DNA of 64,000 nt from Planococcus maritimus (GTDB lineage: Bacteria > Bacillota > Bacilli > Bacillales_A > Planococcaceae): positions 1,240,001 through 1,304,000 of the forward strand of contig NZ_LTZG01000001.1 in NCBI RefSeq assembly GCF_001592825.1. Direction: 5' to 3'. Numbering within the stretch: the first letter of the stretch is position 1; every line of letters starts with the position of its first letter. Under the pieces are notes generated by a model. It made no database searches, was not told where the DNA came from, and was given only the letters and a program-made list of their open reading frames with translations. Below, in pieces: positions 38,571-47,369 of this stretch. Position numbers and translations under genes: made by a program.

Positions 38571-40076
38571 TTACAGCGTTTTTTTAATCATCGTGCCTTC
38601 GCGTGTGTACAGTTCATGCCAAGATAACGCTTCACCTAGAACATGCGGCGTATGGCCGCCTTGAGCCACCGCTCGAGTGAAATAATCTTGCAGTTGCGGG
38701 CGGTAATCCGGGTGGACGCAATTCGCAATGATCCGTTCTGCCCGCTCGCGAGGCGCCAGATTACGGATATCGGCAAATCCGTATTCCGTGACCAACACGT
38801 CCACATCGTGCTCTATGTGGTCAATATGGGAAGCGAAGGGCACGACACAGGAGATCCGGCCGTTTTTGGCAGTGGATTTAGTGACGAAAATAGCCAGCTG
38901 TGCATTGCGCCCGAAATCTCCCGACCCACCAATACCGTTCATCATCTTAGTTCCAGCAACGTGTGTGGAATTGACATTGCCGTACATATCGAATTCCAAC
39001 GCAGTGTTGATGGAAAGGAGTCCGAGGCGCCGGATGATTTCGGGATGGTTGGAAATTTCTTGCGGCCGCAGCACCAACCGGTCCCGGTATTGGCTGAAAT
39101 TGCGATAGATTCTTTCCATATAATCTGCGGATAAAGTAATAGCTGAAGCTGAAGCAAATGATACCTTGCCCGAATCCAGTAAATCGAATACGGCATCCTG
39201 CAGCACTTCTGAATACAGCTCCAGCCCTTCGAATTCCGAATCGATCAAACCGTGCAATACCGCATTCGCGACAGAACCAACACCCGATTGAATAGGCGGC
39301 AATTGTTCCCTCAATCGGCCAGCCTTCACTTCGCCACGCAAAAAATCGAGCAAGTGTCCAGCCATGATATTTGTGTCGGCATCGGGCGGTTCGATCGGCG
39401 AAGGTGAATCCGGCTGATTGTTCCAGACGATGCCTTTGACTTTCGCTGGATCGATTGGGATGCCTTTTCTACCGATGCGGTCCCTCGGCGAAACGAGCGG
39501 AATCGGCTGGCGCATTCCAAGCGCTTCCGGTTCGTAGCAATCGTGGATTCCTTCGAGTTCCATCGGCTGTGCCGTATTGATTTCGATAATGAGCTGGTCC
39601 GCATGATGGGCGAATACCATTGAGTTGCCGACGGAAGTCGTCGGGATCAGCAAGCCCTCCTCGGTAATGCCGAGCGCTTCAATGATGGCGAAATCCAAAG
39701 GCCCCGTCACGCCTCCGCGGACCCATTCGGCCGTCTGGGATAAATGGTGGTCCACAAATTGCACCTCCCCAGAATTAATCGAAGCGCGCATCAAAGAATC
39801 GGATTGATAAGGTGCACGTTTTCGAACGATGCCTGACTGTGCAAAACGGCCGTCGATTCCACACCCCAGTGAAGCGCCACTATAGACATCGATTCGAAAC
39901 GGCGCTTTCTCTCCGCGTTCCACCAGAGCATTCGGCACTGCCTTGGCGTCTCCTGCGCGCGTGAAGCCACTGAGGCCAATCGCCATGCCATCCGTTATCC
40001 AAGAAGCTGCTTGTTGCGCGCTGACAACCCGCTCGCGTAAAGCCGGTAGCTGAATTCTTTCCAGTCGTTGATCCAT
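38571..40076 (-). CDS. Acetyl-CoA hydrolase/transferase family protein, paralogue 2
   Basis: A 501-residue class I CoA-transferase, closely related to the gene at 36063. Examples: MDQRLERIQ versus MEKNLERIK, and the shared YSEVLQDAVFDL catalytic block and NVNSTHVAGTKMMNGIGGSGDF. The ATG at 40076 has AAGGGG six nt upstream; an ATG two codons earlier also fits. All expected motifs are intact, so both copies look functional. Divergence throughout the coding region argues against recent duplication. It precedes the LytTR gene on the same strand, about 100 bp away. Confidence 0.9.
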   Translation of the reverse strand: MDQRLERIQLPALRERVVSAQQAASWITDGMAIGLSGFTRAGDAKAVPNALVERGEKAPFRIDVYSGASLGCGIDGRFAQSGIVRKRAPYQSDSLMRASINSGEVQFVDHHLSQTAEWVRGGVTGPLDFAIIEALGITEEGLLIPTTSVGNSMVFAHHADQLIIEINTAQPMELEGIHDCYEPEALGMRQPIPLVSPRDRIGRKGIPIDPAKVKGIVWNNQPDSPSPIEPPDADTNIMAGHLLDFLRGEVKAGRLREQLPPIQSGVGSVANAVLHGLIDSEFEGLELYSEVLQDAVFDLLDSGKVSFASASAITLSADYMERIYRNFSQYRDRLVLRPQEISNHPEIIRRLGLLSINTALEFDMYGNVNSTHVAGTKMMNGIGGSGDFGRNAQLAIFVTKSTAKNGRISCVVPFASHIDHIEHDVDVLVTEYGFADIRNLAPRERAERIIANCVHPDYRPQLQDYFTRAVAQGGHTPHVLGEALSWHELYTREGTMIKKTL

Positions 40077-40216
40077 ACGCATCCCCTTCCCCGTGATCGA
40101 TCGTTAGATATTACCTTATACCCGAGAATCGCGATGGCTCAACCCGTTTCAATTTGTGCGACTGCCCCTCTTGGATTTGCACTTAAAATAAAATCCACAT
40201 CCAACTTGCAAAGTCA

Positions 40217-40245
40217 TTGACAAGCATTGGAAGTATACATAATAT
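40217..40245 (+). promoter_or_regulatory. Sigma-A promoter of the MFS gene at 40301
   Basis: TTGACA (40217-40222), 17-bp spacer, TAATAT (40240-40245), 55 nt before the ATG. Confidence 0.75.
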
Positions 40246-40300
40246 GGGGAAGTCAATATAACTGTCCTGCGTATGTATATATAAGAAAGAAGGCACACCC

Positions 40301-41509
40301 ATGTCCAAAGACCAACGCAAAAAAATCCTAATTTTGATGATCAATATGTTCATCGCCATTGCCAGTTTCGGCATCATCATACCGATTCTGCCATCGTATC
40401 TTGTCTCCATCGATCAAGGCGGCATGGCAGCCGGTTTGATGATTGCCATCTTCGCCGCTGCCCAATTCCTGTTCTCGCCGATCGCCGGTAAATGGGCCGA
40501 CCAATACGGGCGGCGCATCATGATCATCTGGGGTCTGGCAGGGCTGACCTTATCGATGTTCATTTTCTATGCTTCCGACTTTATTTGGGTGCTGTACTTC
40601 TCACGCGTTGTCGGAGGCATTGGCGCGGCGATGCTCGTACCGGCCATTTTCGCTTATATCGCTGACATCACGACATTCGACCAGCGCGCCAAAGGCACAA
40701 GCCTGGTATCAGCCGCAATGTCACTCGGCATCGTCATTGGGCCGGGGATTGGTGGATTTCTTGCCGACTTCAGCCTGAAGCTGCCGTTTCTCGTGTCAGC
40801 GCTCGTGTCGCTCGCAGCCGTTCTCTTCTCTGTTTTTGTCTTAAAAGACAGCGACGCCGAAAAAGCGGATCCGAATCTCGCTTTGACGATGACTCAATCC
40901 GAATCGATGTTTAAAAAAATTGCCCGCTCCACTTCAGTACCATACTTTTTGCCGCTAGTCATCACGCTGGTCATGAGTTTTGGCTTGCTCGCATATGAGT
41001 CCGTCCTTGGGCTTTATCTCGACAACCAATTCAACTCCACCGCAAAAGACATTGCCTTTATGATTACCGCTACCGGAACGGTGAGTGTTATCGTTCAATT
41101 GTTTGTCGTCGATCGCATCGTTTCACGCTTCGGGGAAATCGGTGTCTTAATCACCTTCCTTGGCGTTGCCGCGGGCGGCTTTCTGGCCTCGTTATTTGCC
41201 AGCAGCTACGTTATGTTCTTCGGGGTATCGCTGATTATCTTCCTGGCGACTTCCATTTTGCGCCCCGTTTTGAATACATTGATTTCAAAACTTGCAGAAG
41301 GCGAAGTCGGTTTTGCGATGGGCATGAATAACGCCTATATGAGTATCGGAAATGTTATGGGGCCACTTCTCGCAGGGATTCTATTCGATATCAATATCAT
41401 TTTCCCGTTTATCCTCGGCTTGATACTATTATTGGCTACACTTACCATTACGGCGGGGTGGCAACGTTCAAGATCTGCCAAACGCGTACGTACAATCGAA
41501 CAACAATAA
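40301..41509 (+). CDS. MFS multidrug/tetracycline-type efflux transporter
   Basis: A 402-residue permease with 12 predicted transmembrane segments, close to the Bmr/Blt/NorA (DHA1) drug:proton antiporters. Seen: motif A GKWADQYGRRIMI in loop 2-3, motif C region GIVIGPGIGGFLADF in TM5, and LDNQFNSTAKD in the central loop. The substrate is not predictable. It has a strong promoter and its own terminator, so it is not co-transcribed with the downstream MerR-B12 gene. Confidence 0.87.
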   Translation: MSKDQRKKILILMINMFIAIASFGIIIPILPSYLVSIDQGGMAAGLMIAIFAAAQFLFSPIAGKWADQYGRRIMIIWGLAGLTLSMFIFYASDFIWVLYFSRVVGGIGAAMLVPAIFAYIADITTFDQRAKGTSLVSAAMSLGIVIGPGIGGFLADFSLKLPFLVSALVSLAAVLFSVFVLKDSDAEKADPNLALTMTQSESMFKKIARSTSVPYFLPLVITLVMSFGLLAYESVLGLYLDNQFNSTAKDIAFMITATGTVSVIVQLFVVDRIVSRFGEIGVLITFLGVAAGGFLASLFASSYVMFFGVSLIIFLATSILRPVLNTLISKLAEGEVGFAMGMNNAYMSIGNVMGPLLAGILFDINIIFPFILGLILLLATLTITAGWQRSRSAKRVRTIEQQ

Positions 41510-41561
41510 GCACCCAAAATCTGAGTCATTTACAGATTTTGTATCAGTTTTATACTCCCTT

Positions 41562-41598
41562 AAAGACAGTGCCGCCAATAAAGCGCACTGTCTTTTTC
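41562..41598 (+). terminator. Terminator of the MFS gene
   Basis: Stem AAAGACAGTGC / GCACTGTCTTT, followed by TTTTTCC. Confidence 0.8.
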
Positions 41599-41721
41599 CA
41601 TTTTAAGGATTTATCGCGACACTATGCACTAAATAGCCTCCTTTCCCTCTTTAAGGATTTGTTTTTTCTTGCTCTTTTCTGCTGACAATAAAGCCAATAA
41701 CTTTACGCTTGAGATAGTTGG

Positions 41722-41741
41722 TTGTATAATATTTGTATAAC
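41722..41741 (+). promoter_or_regulatory. Tandem 11-bp repeat operator at the MerR-B12 gene (putative autoregulatory CarH/LitR site)
   Basis: TTGTATA-ATAT-TTGTATAAC: two TTGTATA units exactly 11 bp apart, ending 27 nt before the ATG. TATAAT and TATAAC boxes are embedded, so binding would block the promoter. Same 16 fixed bases as at the carotenoid and RND promoters. Confidence 0.6.
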
Positions 41742-41768
41742 AAAAAACTACGGAATGAAGGTCATGCT

Positions 41769-42665
41769 ATGTACAATATCAAAGCTGCTGCCAAACTACT
41801 CGATATGCCCAAAGTGACCATCCGTTCTTGGGAAACGCGCTATAATGCCATCACGCCTGCGCGCACGGAATCGGGCCACCGACTGTATTCTGACCAAAAC
41901 TTGGAAGACTTGAAATGGCTGAAAATCCAAGTCCAGGAAAATGGCATGAAAATCAGTGAAGCCGTCAAGTTGCTGCATACTTCGAGAAAACAGTTCTATC
42001 ACCCTGAAGTTACCGATCACAAGGAACCGATTGAGTACGCAAAGCAAATTGAAGAACTATATCAGGCCGCTGTAGAAATAGACATTGACCGGTTTAATTA
42101 TTTGCTCGACTTGAAATTCTCGTTGTTCCATCACCAAACCGTTTTCTTTCATATCATTGCGCCACTCATGGTACGAATTGGCGCCGAATGGGAAAATGGC
42201 CAAATCAGCGTGGCACATGAACATATGATCACCAATATCATCCAACAGCGCTTTAACCAGTTTTTCCGTATCTTCCCGGTTGCGCCTCATTTGCCGAAAG
42301 TGTTAGCGCTTAGTCCGAGCGGCGAGCATCATCAGCTCGGCCTGTTATTGTTCTCCCTGTTCCTTCGGGAGAACGGCTTCCACGTAGTCTACACAGGTCC
42401 TGACACGCCACTCGATGGCCTGGCGGAAATGGTAGCCAAGCAGGATTTCCAGCTCGTCTGCATGTCCGTTACCACACCGAAAAGCCGCCCCGTCGCGGAA
42501 AAATACATTTCGGAGCTTGCTGCAGCCATCCCGAACCTTCACTTTCTGCTCGGGGGCCAAGGCATCGATTGTGACGACCAAAAAATTAACCGCTATTGCA
42601 TCGGCACCACACTTGAATCCTGGCAGCAATGGCTCGATGAATTTAAAGCTGCCCGTACATCCTGA
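41769..42665 (+). CDS. MerR-family regulator with cobalamin-binding domain (CarH/LitR-type photoreceptor)
   Basis: A 298-residue predicted light-responsive repressor using adenosyl-B12. The start ATG at 41769 has GAAGG upstream; the TTG-started longer frame is rejected. Residues 1-70 are a MerR-type winged helix (YNIKAAAKLLDMPKVTIRSWETRY). Residues ~85-175 are a helical B12-cap with W141-x9-E151-H152, the CarH/LitR signature. Residues ~178-298 are a Rossmann B12-binding domain with E186-x-H188-x2-G191, where H188 is the expected lower cobalt ligand. The residue after W141 is Glu, not the His that caps cobalt in illuminated Thermus CarH. Its own promoter carries the tandem operator. Light sensing is inferred from these motifs. 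Confidence 0.85.
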   Translation: MYNIKAAAKLLDMPKVTIRSWETRYNAITPARTESGHRLYSDQNLEDLKWLKIQVQENGMKISEAVKLLHTSRKQFYHPEVTDHKEPIEYAKQIEELYQAAVEIDIDRFNYLLDLKFSLFHHQTVFFHIIAPLMVRIGAEWENGQISVAHEHMITNIIQQRFNQFFRIFPVAPHLPKVLALSPSGEHHQLGLLLFSLFLRENGFHVVYTGPDTPLDGLAEMVAKQDFQLVCMSVTTPKSRPVAEKYISELAAAIPNLHFLLGGQGIDCDDQKINRYCIGTTLESWQQWLDEFKAARTS

Positions 42666-42673
42666 AAAAATAC

Positions 42674-42716
42674 AAAAGCCATGCGCAAAGGATTTCTTTG
42701 CGCATGGCTTTTTTTA
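42674..42716. terminator. Terminator after the MerR-B12 gene
   Basis: Long perfect stem AAAGCCATGCGCAAAG / CTTTGCGCATGGCTTT, followed by T runs; it also reaches the end of the converging small gene. Confidence 0.9.
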
Positions 42717-42899
42717 CTGATTATCGATTTCTTGATATTGCTTCATGAAAGGGCCGCTGTCCGCTACTTCCGAATGGTAAAGCGCTTTTAATGCGAAGCT
42801 TTTTTCAAGTTCCATTTCTTTCATCAATACTTTTAACCGTTGTTTTAGTTCCGGCTCTTGGCTGACCAATTTTTCCATATTCGATTTAAAATAGCGCAT
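42714..42899 (-). CDS. Small protein of unknown function (61 residues)
   Basis: MRYFKSNMEKLV start at 42899 with AAAAGGAGCGG upstream. A 61-residue, highly charged, helical protein with no Cys, signal peptide or membrane segment. The longer frame to 43019 overlaps the neighbouring permease and has no better start. The ribosome binding site and charged composition support a real gene. I do not recognise a family. Confidence 0.55.
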   Translation of the reverse strand: MRYFKSNMEKLVSQEPELKQRLKVLMKEMELEKSFALKALYHSEVADSGPFMKQYQEIDNQ

Positions 42900-42976
42900 C
42901 GTGATCCGCTCCTTTTCTATTATTATAACATGCCAAAATAAGCAAAAAGCGCATCCATCAACCGGATGCGCTTTTT

Positions 42977-44275
42977 TTAGCCGACTACGTGGAAGACGTA
43001 ATTGACGAAAAACAGACAAGCAATCACATAAAGTGCAGGAGATACTTCACGCCATTTGCCGATTGCCACTTTTAGCACCGGATACAGGATAAACCCAATC
43101 GCAATGCCGTCCGCAATACTGTACGTAAACGGAATGAGCGCAACAATCAACAATGCCGGAAAGGTCTCGCTCATGTCCTTCATGTCGAGATTCTTGATGT
43201 TTTGAAGCATCAACCCACCGATAATGATTAAAATCGGCGCAATTGCGCTATCGGGAATGATCTTGATCAGTGGAATGAAGAATGCTGCACCTATAAACAA
43301 AAATCCTGCCGTCAACGAAGTTAATCCAGTGCGACCGCCAGCAGCCATTGCTGCCGCGCTTTCTACACTGGCCACCGTCGGACTTGTGCCCAGAAATCCT
43401 GAAGCCATCGTCGAAACGGACGTCGCCTGGAACGCACGCGAATACTTTTCTGGACGGTCGATAAAATTCACCTGTCCGTGGACAAGGCCGATGTTTTCAA
43501 ACACCAGCACCATCGTCAAGGAAAAGACCGCTACCCAGAACGTCGTCGACAAAAAGCCAGCGAATGACATCGAGCCGAACACCGCAAATGCTTCTGCCGG
43601 ATTGACGCCTGGCTCGCTCACTTGGCTGAGGTCGATCATGCCGAAGAAATACGCAATGACCGTTCCGAAGACAATCGTGATCAGAAAATTCCCCGGCACA
43701 TTGCGGATGAATAAAATGATCGCGAGCAAAAACGTCACAATCGTCGACAGCACAAGCGGATCCGATAGCGAACCGAGCGAAAGAATCGCCCCGTCGCCAG
43801 GACCCACAAGGCCGCCTTTCTCAAGACCCAAAAGCATCAAAAACAGCCCAAGCCCAACCGTGATCGCTTCTTTCAGCGAATTGGGAACAGCCTCGCTGAG
43901 CATTTTCGAAAAGCGCGTAAACGCGACAAAGACGAAAATAAACCCTGAAACGAACACGACAGCAAGTGCTTCTTGCCAGCTAAGCCCCATCGACTGGACG
44001 AGCGTATACGAGAACAATGCATTGATCCCCATGCCCGGAATGAGCAAGATGGGCGCATTGCCCCAAAAGCCCATTAATAACGCTCCAACGACAGAAGCGG
44101 CAATGGTACCGATAATGGCGTACTCGATCGGCATGCCGGACTCCGATAAAATCAGTGAGTTGACGGCGATGATGTAGACCACGGTGAAAAACCCGATCAA
44201 GCCGGCTGTCATTTCCCGCTTGATGGTCGTCCCGTTTTCGTTAAGACCGAAAAATCGGTCCATCCAATTTGCCAT
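42977..44275 (-). CDS. NCS2-family purine permease (AzgA/PbuG-like)
   Basis: A 432-residue nucleobase:cation symporter with about 12-13 transmembrane segments. The N-terminus MANWMDRFFGLNENGTTIKREM followed by AGLIGFFTVVYIIAVN and GMGINALFSYT is typical of the AzgA-like guanine/hypoxanthine/adenine branch. PTVASVESAAAMAAGGRTGL is the conserved TM10-side motif. A clear sigma-A promoter lies ~75 bp upstream. No purine riboswitch is recognisable in the short leader. The nupC-type gene next door supports a purine/nucleoside salvage neighbourhood. Confidence 0.9.
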   Translation of the reverse strand: MANWMDRFFGLNENGTTIKREMTAGLIGFFTVVYIIAVNSLILSESGMPIEYAIIGTIAASVVGALLMGFWGNAPILLIPGMGINALFSYTLVQSMGLSWQEALAVVFVSGFIFVFVAFTRFSKMLSEAVPNSLKEAITVGLGLFLMLLGLEKGGLVGPGDGAILSLGSLSDPLVLSTIVTFLLAIILFIRNVPGNFLITIVFGTVIAYFFGMIDLSQVSEPGVNPAEAFAVFGSMSFAGFLSTTFWVAVFSLTMVLVFENIGLVHGQVNFIDRPEKYSRAFQATSVSTMASGFLGTSPTVASVESAAAMAAGGRTGLTSLTAGFLFIGAAFFIPLIKIIPDSAIAPILIIIGGLMLQNIKNLDMKDMSETFPALLIVALIPFTYSIADGIAIGFILYPVLKVAIGKWREVSPALYVIACLFFVNYVFHVVG

Positions 44276-44347
44276 AAGACATACCTTCTATGAAATTAGC
44301 CCTCTCCCTACCCGCTCTGCCTGAAAAATCAGGTAAGCCAAGATTGA

Positions 44348-44376
44348 AGTGTAATCCTAAAAAAAGCCGCTGTCAA
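44348..44376 (-). promoter_or_regulatory. Sigma-A promoter of the NCS2 permease
   Basis: Minus strand TTGACA (44376-44371), 17-bp spacer, TACACT (44353-44348). The ~65-nt leader contains a small hairpin CCTGA-TTTT-TCAGG. Confidence 0.75.
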
Positions 44377-44424
44377 GGCTTTCTTCTTGAAAGGAATTCG
44401 ATGCAATGAAAGCCTTGTATAAAG

Positions 44425-44483
44425 AAAAAACCACCTCTCCTTTGTTCATCACCTTAGATGAACAAAGGAACAGGTGGTTTTTG
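44425..44483 (-). terminator. Terminator of the nucleoside transporter gene
   Basis: Long stem AACCACCT...CCTTTGTTCATC / GATGAACAAAGG...AGGTGGTT, flanked by A and T runs. Confidence 0.9.
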
Positions 44484-44508
44484 ATTTACTCGAACAACGA
44501 GCTCTTGC

Positions 44509-45720
44509 TTAAATGAACATCCCAGCGATTGCTGCACTCAATAGAGACGCAAGCATACCGGCTGCAATGGCACGCATGCCAAGGCGCGCAATTTCCGGGC
44601 GACGGCTTGGCGCCATCGCACCGAGACCGCCAAGAAGGATAGCGAGTGAGCTGAAGTTAGCGAATCCACAAAGCGCGAAGCTGACGATGATGACCGTCTT
44701 CGGAGATAAATTCGCAATTTCTGGTGCAAATGCCGTGTAAGCGACAAACTCGTTCAAGACGAGCTTCTGTCCGATAAAGCTACCCGCTTGCACAGCTTCT
44801 TCCCATGGGACGCCGATCGCAAACGCAAGCGGCGCGAAAATATAACCAAGAATGCCTTGGATGGTGATGTTTTCAGCACCGAACCAGCCGCCGATGCCGC
44901 CAAGGACACCGTTTGCCAATGCGATCAACGCGATGAACGCAAGAAGCATCGCCCCGACGTTCAAGGCCAGCTGCAGGCCGTCTGAAGCCCCGCGTGCAGC
45001 TGCATCAACGACGTTGACTGATTGCTTGTCTTTTTCCATAACAAACTCTTTCTCTTCCACTTCTTCCTGTTCCGGGATCATGATTTTCGCCATGATCAAG
45101 CCGGCAGGAGCCGCCATGAAACTCGCAGCGAGCAAGTATTCAAGTGGGACACCGAGAAGCGCGTACCCTGCAAGTGTGGAACCTGCGACTGAGGCGAGCC
45201 CCCCTGTCATGACCGCGAACAATTCGGACTTGGTCATATTCGGCAGGAACGGGCGGACGACTAGCGGCGCTTCCGTCTGGCCAACGAAGATATTGGCCGC
45301 TGCGGAAATTGATTCCGCTTTACTCGTGCCGAGCAATTTCGCCAAAGCCCCACCAAGCAAACGGATAATGAATTGCATGATGTTTAAATAATAAAGCACA
45401 GAAATTAAAGACGAGAAGAAAATGATGATCGTCAGTACTTGGAACGCGAAGACGAACCCAAAGTTTTGCGTATCCGCTGCAGGACCGAAGACAAACGCGA
45501 TCCCTTCACCAGCATAGTTGATGATGTTTTGCACGCCTTGCGACAATTTGAGCAAGGCTTGTCTGCCTAGTTCCCATTCTAGCACCATAAACGCAAACGT
45601 AAGCTGTATGGCCAAACCGCCGAGAATCGTCCGTGGCTTGATGGATTTTTTGCCATCAGAGAACAAGAAAGCGATTCCAAGAACGACGATGATGCCGAAG
45701 ATGCCCCATAGTAAATTCAC
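44509..45720 (-). CDS. nupC: Concentrative nucleoside transporter (NupC/CNT family)
   Basis: A 403-residue inner-membrane nucleoside:cation symporter. Seen: short N-terminal helices ([20 protein letters not shown]), [39 protein letters not shown] (nucleoside/ion-binding hairpin) and [17 protein letters not shown]. The C-terminal half has [10 protein letters not shown] and [14 protein letters not shown], all CNT landmarks. The length matches NupC. The GTG start at 45720 follows GAGGTGAAG. It lies upstream of, and parallel to, the purine permease but is separated by its own terminator. Confidence 0.92.
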   Translation of the reverse strand: MNLLWGIFGIIVVLGIAFLFSDGKKSIKPRTILGGLAIQLTFAFMVLEWELGRQALLKLSQGVQNIINYAGEGIAFVFGPAADTQNFGFVFAFQVLTIIIFFSSLISVLYYLNIMQFIIRLLGGALAKLLGTSKAESISAAANIFVGQTEAPLVVRPFLPNMTKSELFAVMTGGLASVAGSTLAGYALLGVPLEYLLAASFMAAPAGLIMAKIMIPEQEEVEEKEFVMEKDKQSVNVVDAAARGASDGLQLALNVGAMLLAFIALIALANGVLGGIGGWFGAENITIQGILGYIFAPLAFAIGVPWEEAVQAGSFIGQKLVLNEFVAYTAFAPEIANLSPKTVIIVSFALCGFANFSSLAILLGGLGAMAPSRRPEIARLGMRAIAAGMLASLLSAAIAGMFI

Positions 45721-45848
45721 AACTTCACCTCATTAAAAGTAGTTTTATCAGAAATTGAACAAATCATTCTCATTCATTGTCTGTCGTCAGACATCTTACC
45801 AAATCTGATAGAAGAAGTAAATGCACATATTGTGACATCTTCAGTTCA

Positions 45849-47258
45849 TCACTCGCCTTGTTCCTGGGCCTTTGGATTTTTCATAAAAAATGCTAAAACG
45901 ATGCCAATGGCACTCAAAATGCCTGTCACCATAAAGGACATATTGACCCCTCGAATCAAGCCTTCAACGCCGTACCGCCCCGGATCGAGCGCGGCGCTGG
46001 TCATAATTGTTACCAGCAATGCCGTACCGATAGACCCCGACACTTGGCGCATCGTATTGCTCATCGCCGTGCCATGAGGGATAAGGTGATCCGGTAATTG
46101 GTTGAGCCCAGCTGTGGTTACAGGCATCATAACCAGTGCAACCCCCAACATGCGGATGGCATGCATAACAGCCAAATAGACGAATGTTGTTTCAGAAGTC
46201 AGGACTGTAAACTGAAAAGTTGAGCCGGTGACAATCGAGAGTCCTGCGACTGCCAGCCATTTGCCGCCAACTTTGTCGAAGATGCGCCCGGCAATTGGGT
46301 TCATGAGCCCCATGATGATCGCTCCTGGCAATAATGCCAATCCCGATTCAAGTGCCGTAAACCCATGCATGTCCTGCATATAGATCGGCAAAATCGTCGC
46401 ACTGCCGATCATCGTGACGAACACGATAATGCTAAGTATCGTCGATAAAGTAAATATGCCGTATTTAAAGACACGGAATTCCAAGATCGGCTGCTTGAGC
46501 CTGCCCTGCCGACGAATGAAAAATACTAAAGCCAGCGCACCGACACCGATTGTGGCAATTACGGACACACTGCCCCATCCGGCTGCCCCAGCACTTGAGA
46601 AGCCATAAAGCAATCCACCGAATCCTAAAGTCGACAACATAATCGAGACGATATCGATTTTCGGGAAAGTCCGCTCCGTTACATTGCGCAAGAAGAAATA
46701 CGCCAGCGCCAAATCGATGAGCGCAATCGGAATGACGATATAAAATAATGACCGCCATGGATATTGGCCGACCAAATAACCAGACAAAGTTGGCCCGATC
46801 GCCGGCGCGAAGGAAATGATCAATCCAAACATGCCCATTGCCTGGCCTCGTTTTTCAATCGGGAAAATGACGAATAGCACAGTTTGTGCGAGCGGTATCA
46901 TGATGCCTGCACCTGATGCTTGGACGATGCGCCCAACCATCAAAGTTGCAAAGCCAGGCGCCAGCGCACAAATAATCGTCCCGGCCGCAAACAAGCCCAT
47001 CGCAGCAAAGAATAGATGGCGTGTCGTGTATTTATTGATTAAAAAAGCAGTGATCGGGATCATGACGCCGTTGACGAGCATGAACACCGTCGTCAGCCAC
47101 TGCGCCGTATTGGCAGTGATATCGAGATCTCTCATGATATGCGGCAAAGCGGTGGCGAGCAGCGTTTGGTTCAGGATCGCTACAAATACGCCGGCCATCA
47201 ATACCGCGAGCAACGGTTTTCTATATTTTTCTTCTAAGTCCAAAGTCCCCAAACGCAT
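45849..47258 (-). CDS. DHA2-family MFS drug efflux transporter (EmrB/QacA-like)
   Basis: A 469-residue permease with about 14 transmembrane segments. The start at MRLGTLDLEE (47258) has AAAAGGGGACG just before it; the TTG-started longer frame is rejected. Seen: LLATALPHIMRDLDIT in TM1 (DHA2 motif), LINKYTTRHLF (motif A), GRIVQASGAGIMIPL, and motif C (SFAPAIGPTLSGYLV). Probable multidrug:proton antiporter. Its leader shares several short blocks with that of the NCS2 permease. Confidence 0.9.
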   Translation of the reverse strand: MRLGTLDLEEKYRKPLLAVLMAGVFVAILNQTLLATALPHIMRDLDITANTAQWLTTVFMLVNGVMIPITAFLINKYTTRHLFFAAMGLFAAGTIICALAPGFATLMVGRIVQASGAGIMIPLAQTVLFVIFPIEKRGQAMGMFGLIISFAPAIGPTLSGYLVGQYPWRSLFYIVIPIALIDLALAYFFLRNVTERTFPKIDIVSIMLSTLGFGGLLYGFSSAGAAGWGSVSVIATIGVGALALVFFIRRQGRLKQPILEFRVFKYGIFTLSTILSIIVFVTMIGSATILPIYMQDMHGFTALESGLALLPGAIIMGLMNPIAGRIFDKVGGKWLAVAGLSIVTGSTFQFTVLTSETTFVYLAVMHAIRMLGVALVMMPVTTAGLNQLPDHLIPHGTAMSNTMRQVSGSIGTALLVTIMTSAALDPGRYGVEGLIRGVNMSFMVTGILSAIGIVLAFFMKNPKAQEQGE

Positions 47259-47331
47259 CGTCCCCTTTTCAAAAATAGCCCTTTCTCTCCTGCTTACCCC
47301 ATCAGGCAAGCTTTACTCTGCCTACAAACAA

Positions 47332-47363
47332 CAAAAAGCCGCAAAGTCCGAAGACCTTGCAGC
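47332..47363 (-). terminator. Terminator of the RND gene
   Basis: On the minus strand, GCTGCAAGGTC-TTCG-GACTTTGCGGC followed by TTTTTG. Confidence 0.75.
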
Positions 47364-47369
47364 TTCTCA

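Noticed and set aside
43224-44177. A 317-residue plus-strand ORF
   Set aside because: Antisense shadow of the NCS2 permease, whose motifs and membrane segments are clear on the other strand.
44276-44347. Purine riboswitch before the NCS2 permease
   Set aside because: The leader is only ~65 nt and lacks the conserved purine-riboswitch core sequences and the three-way junction.
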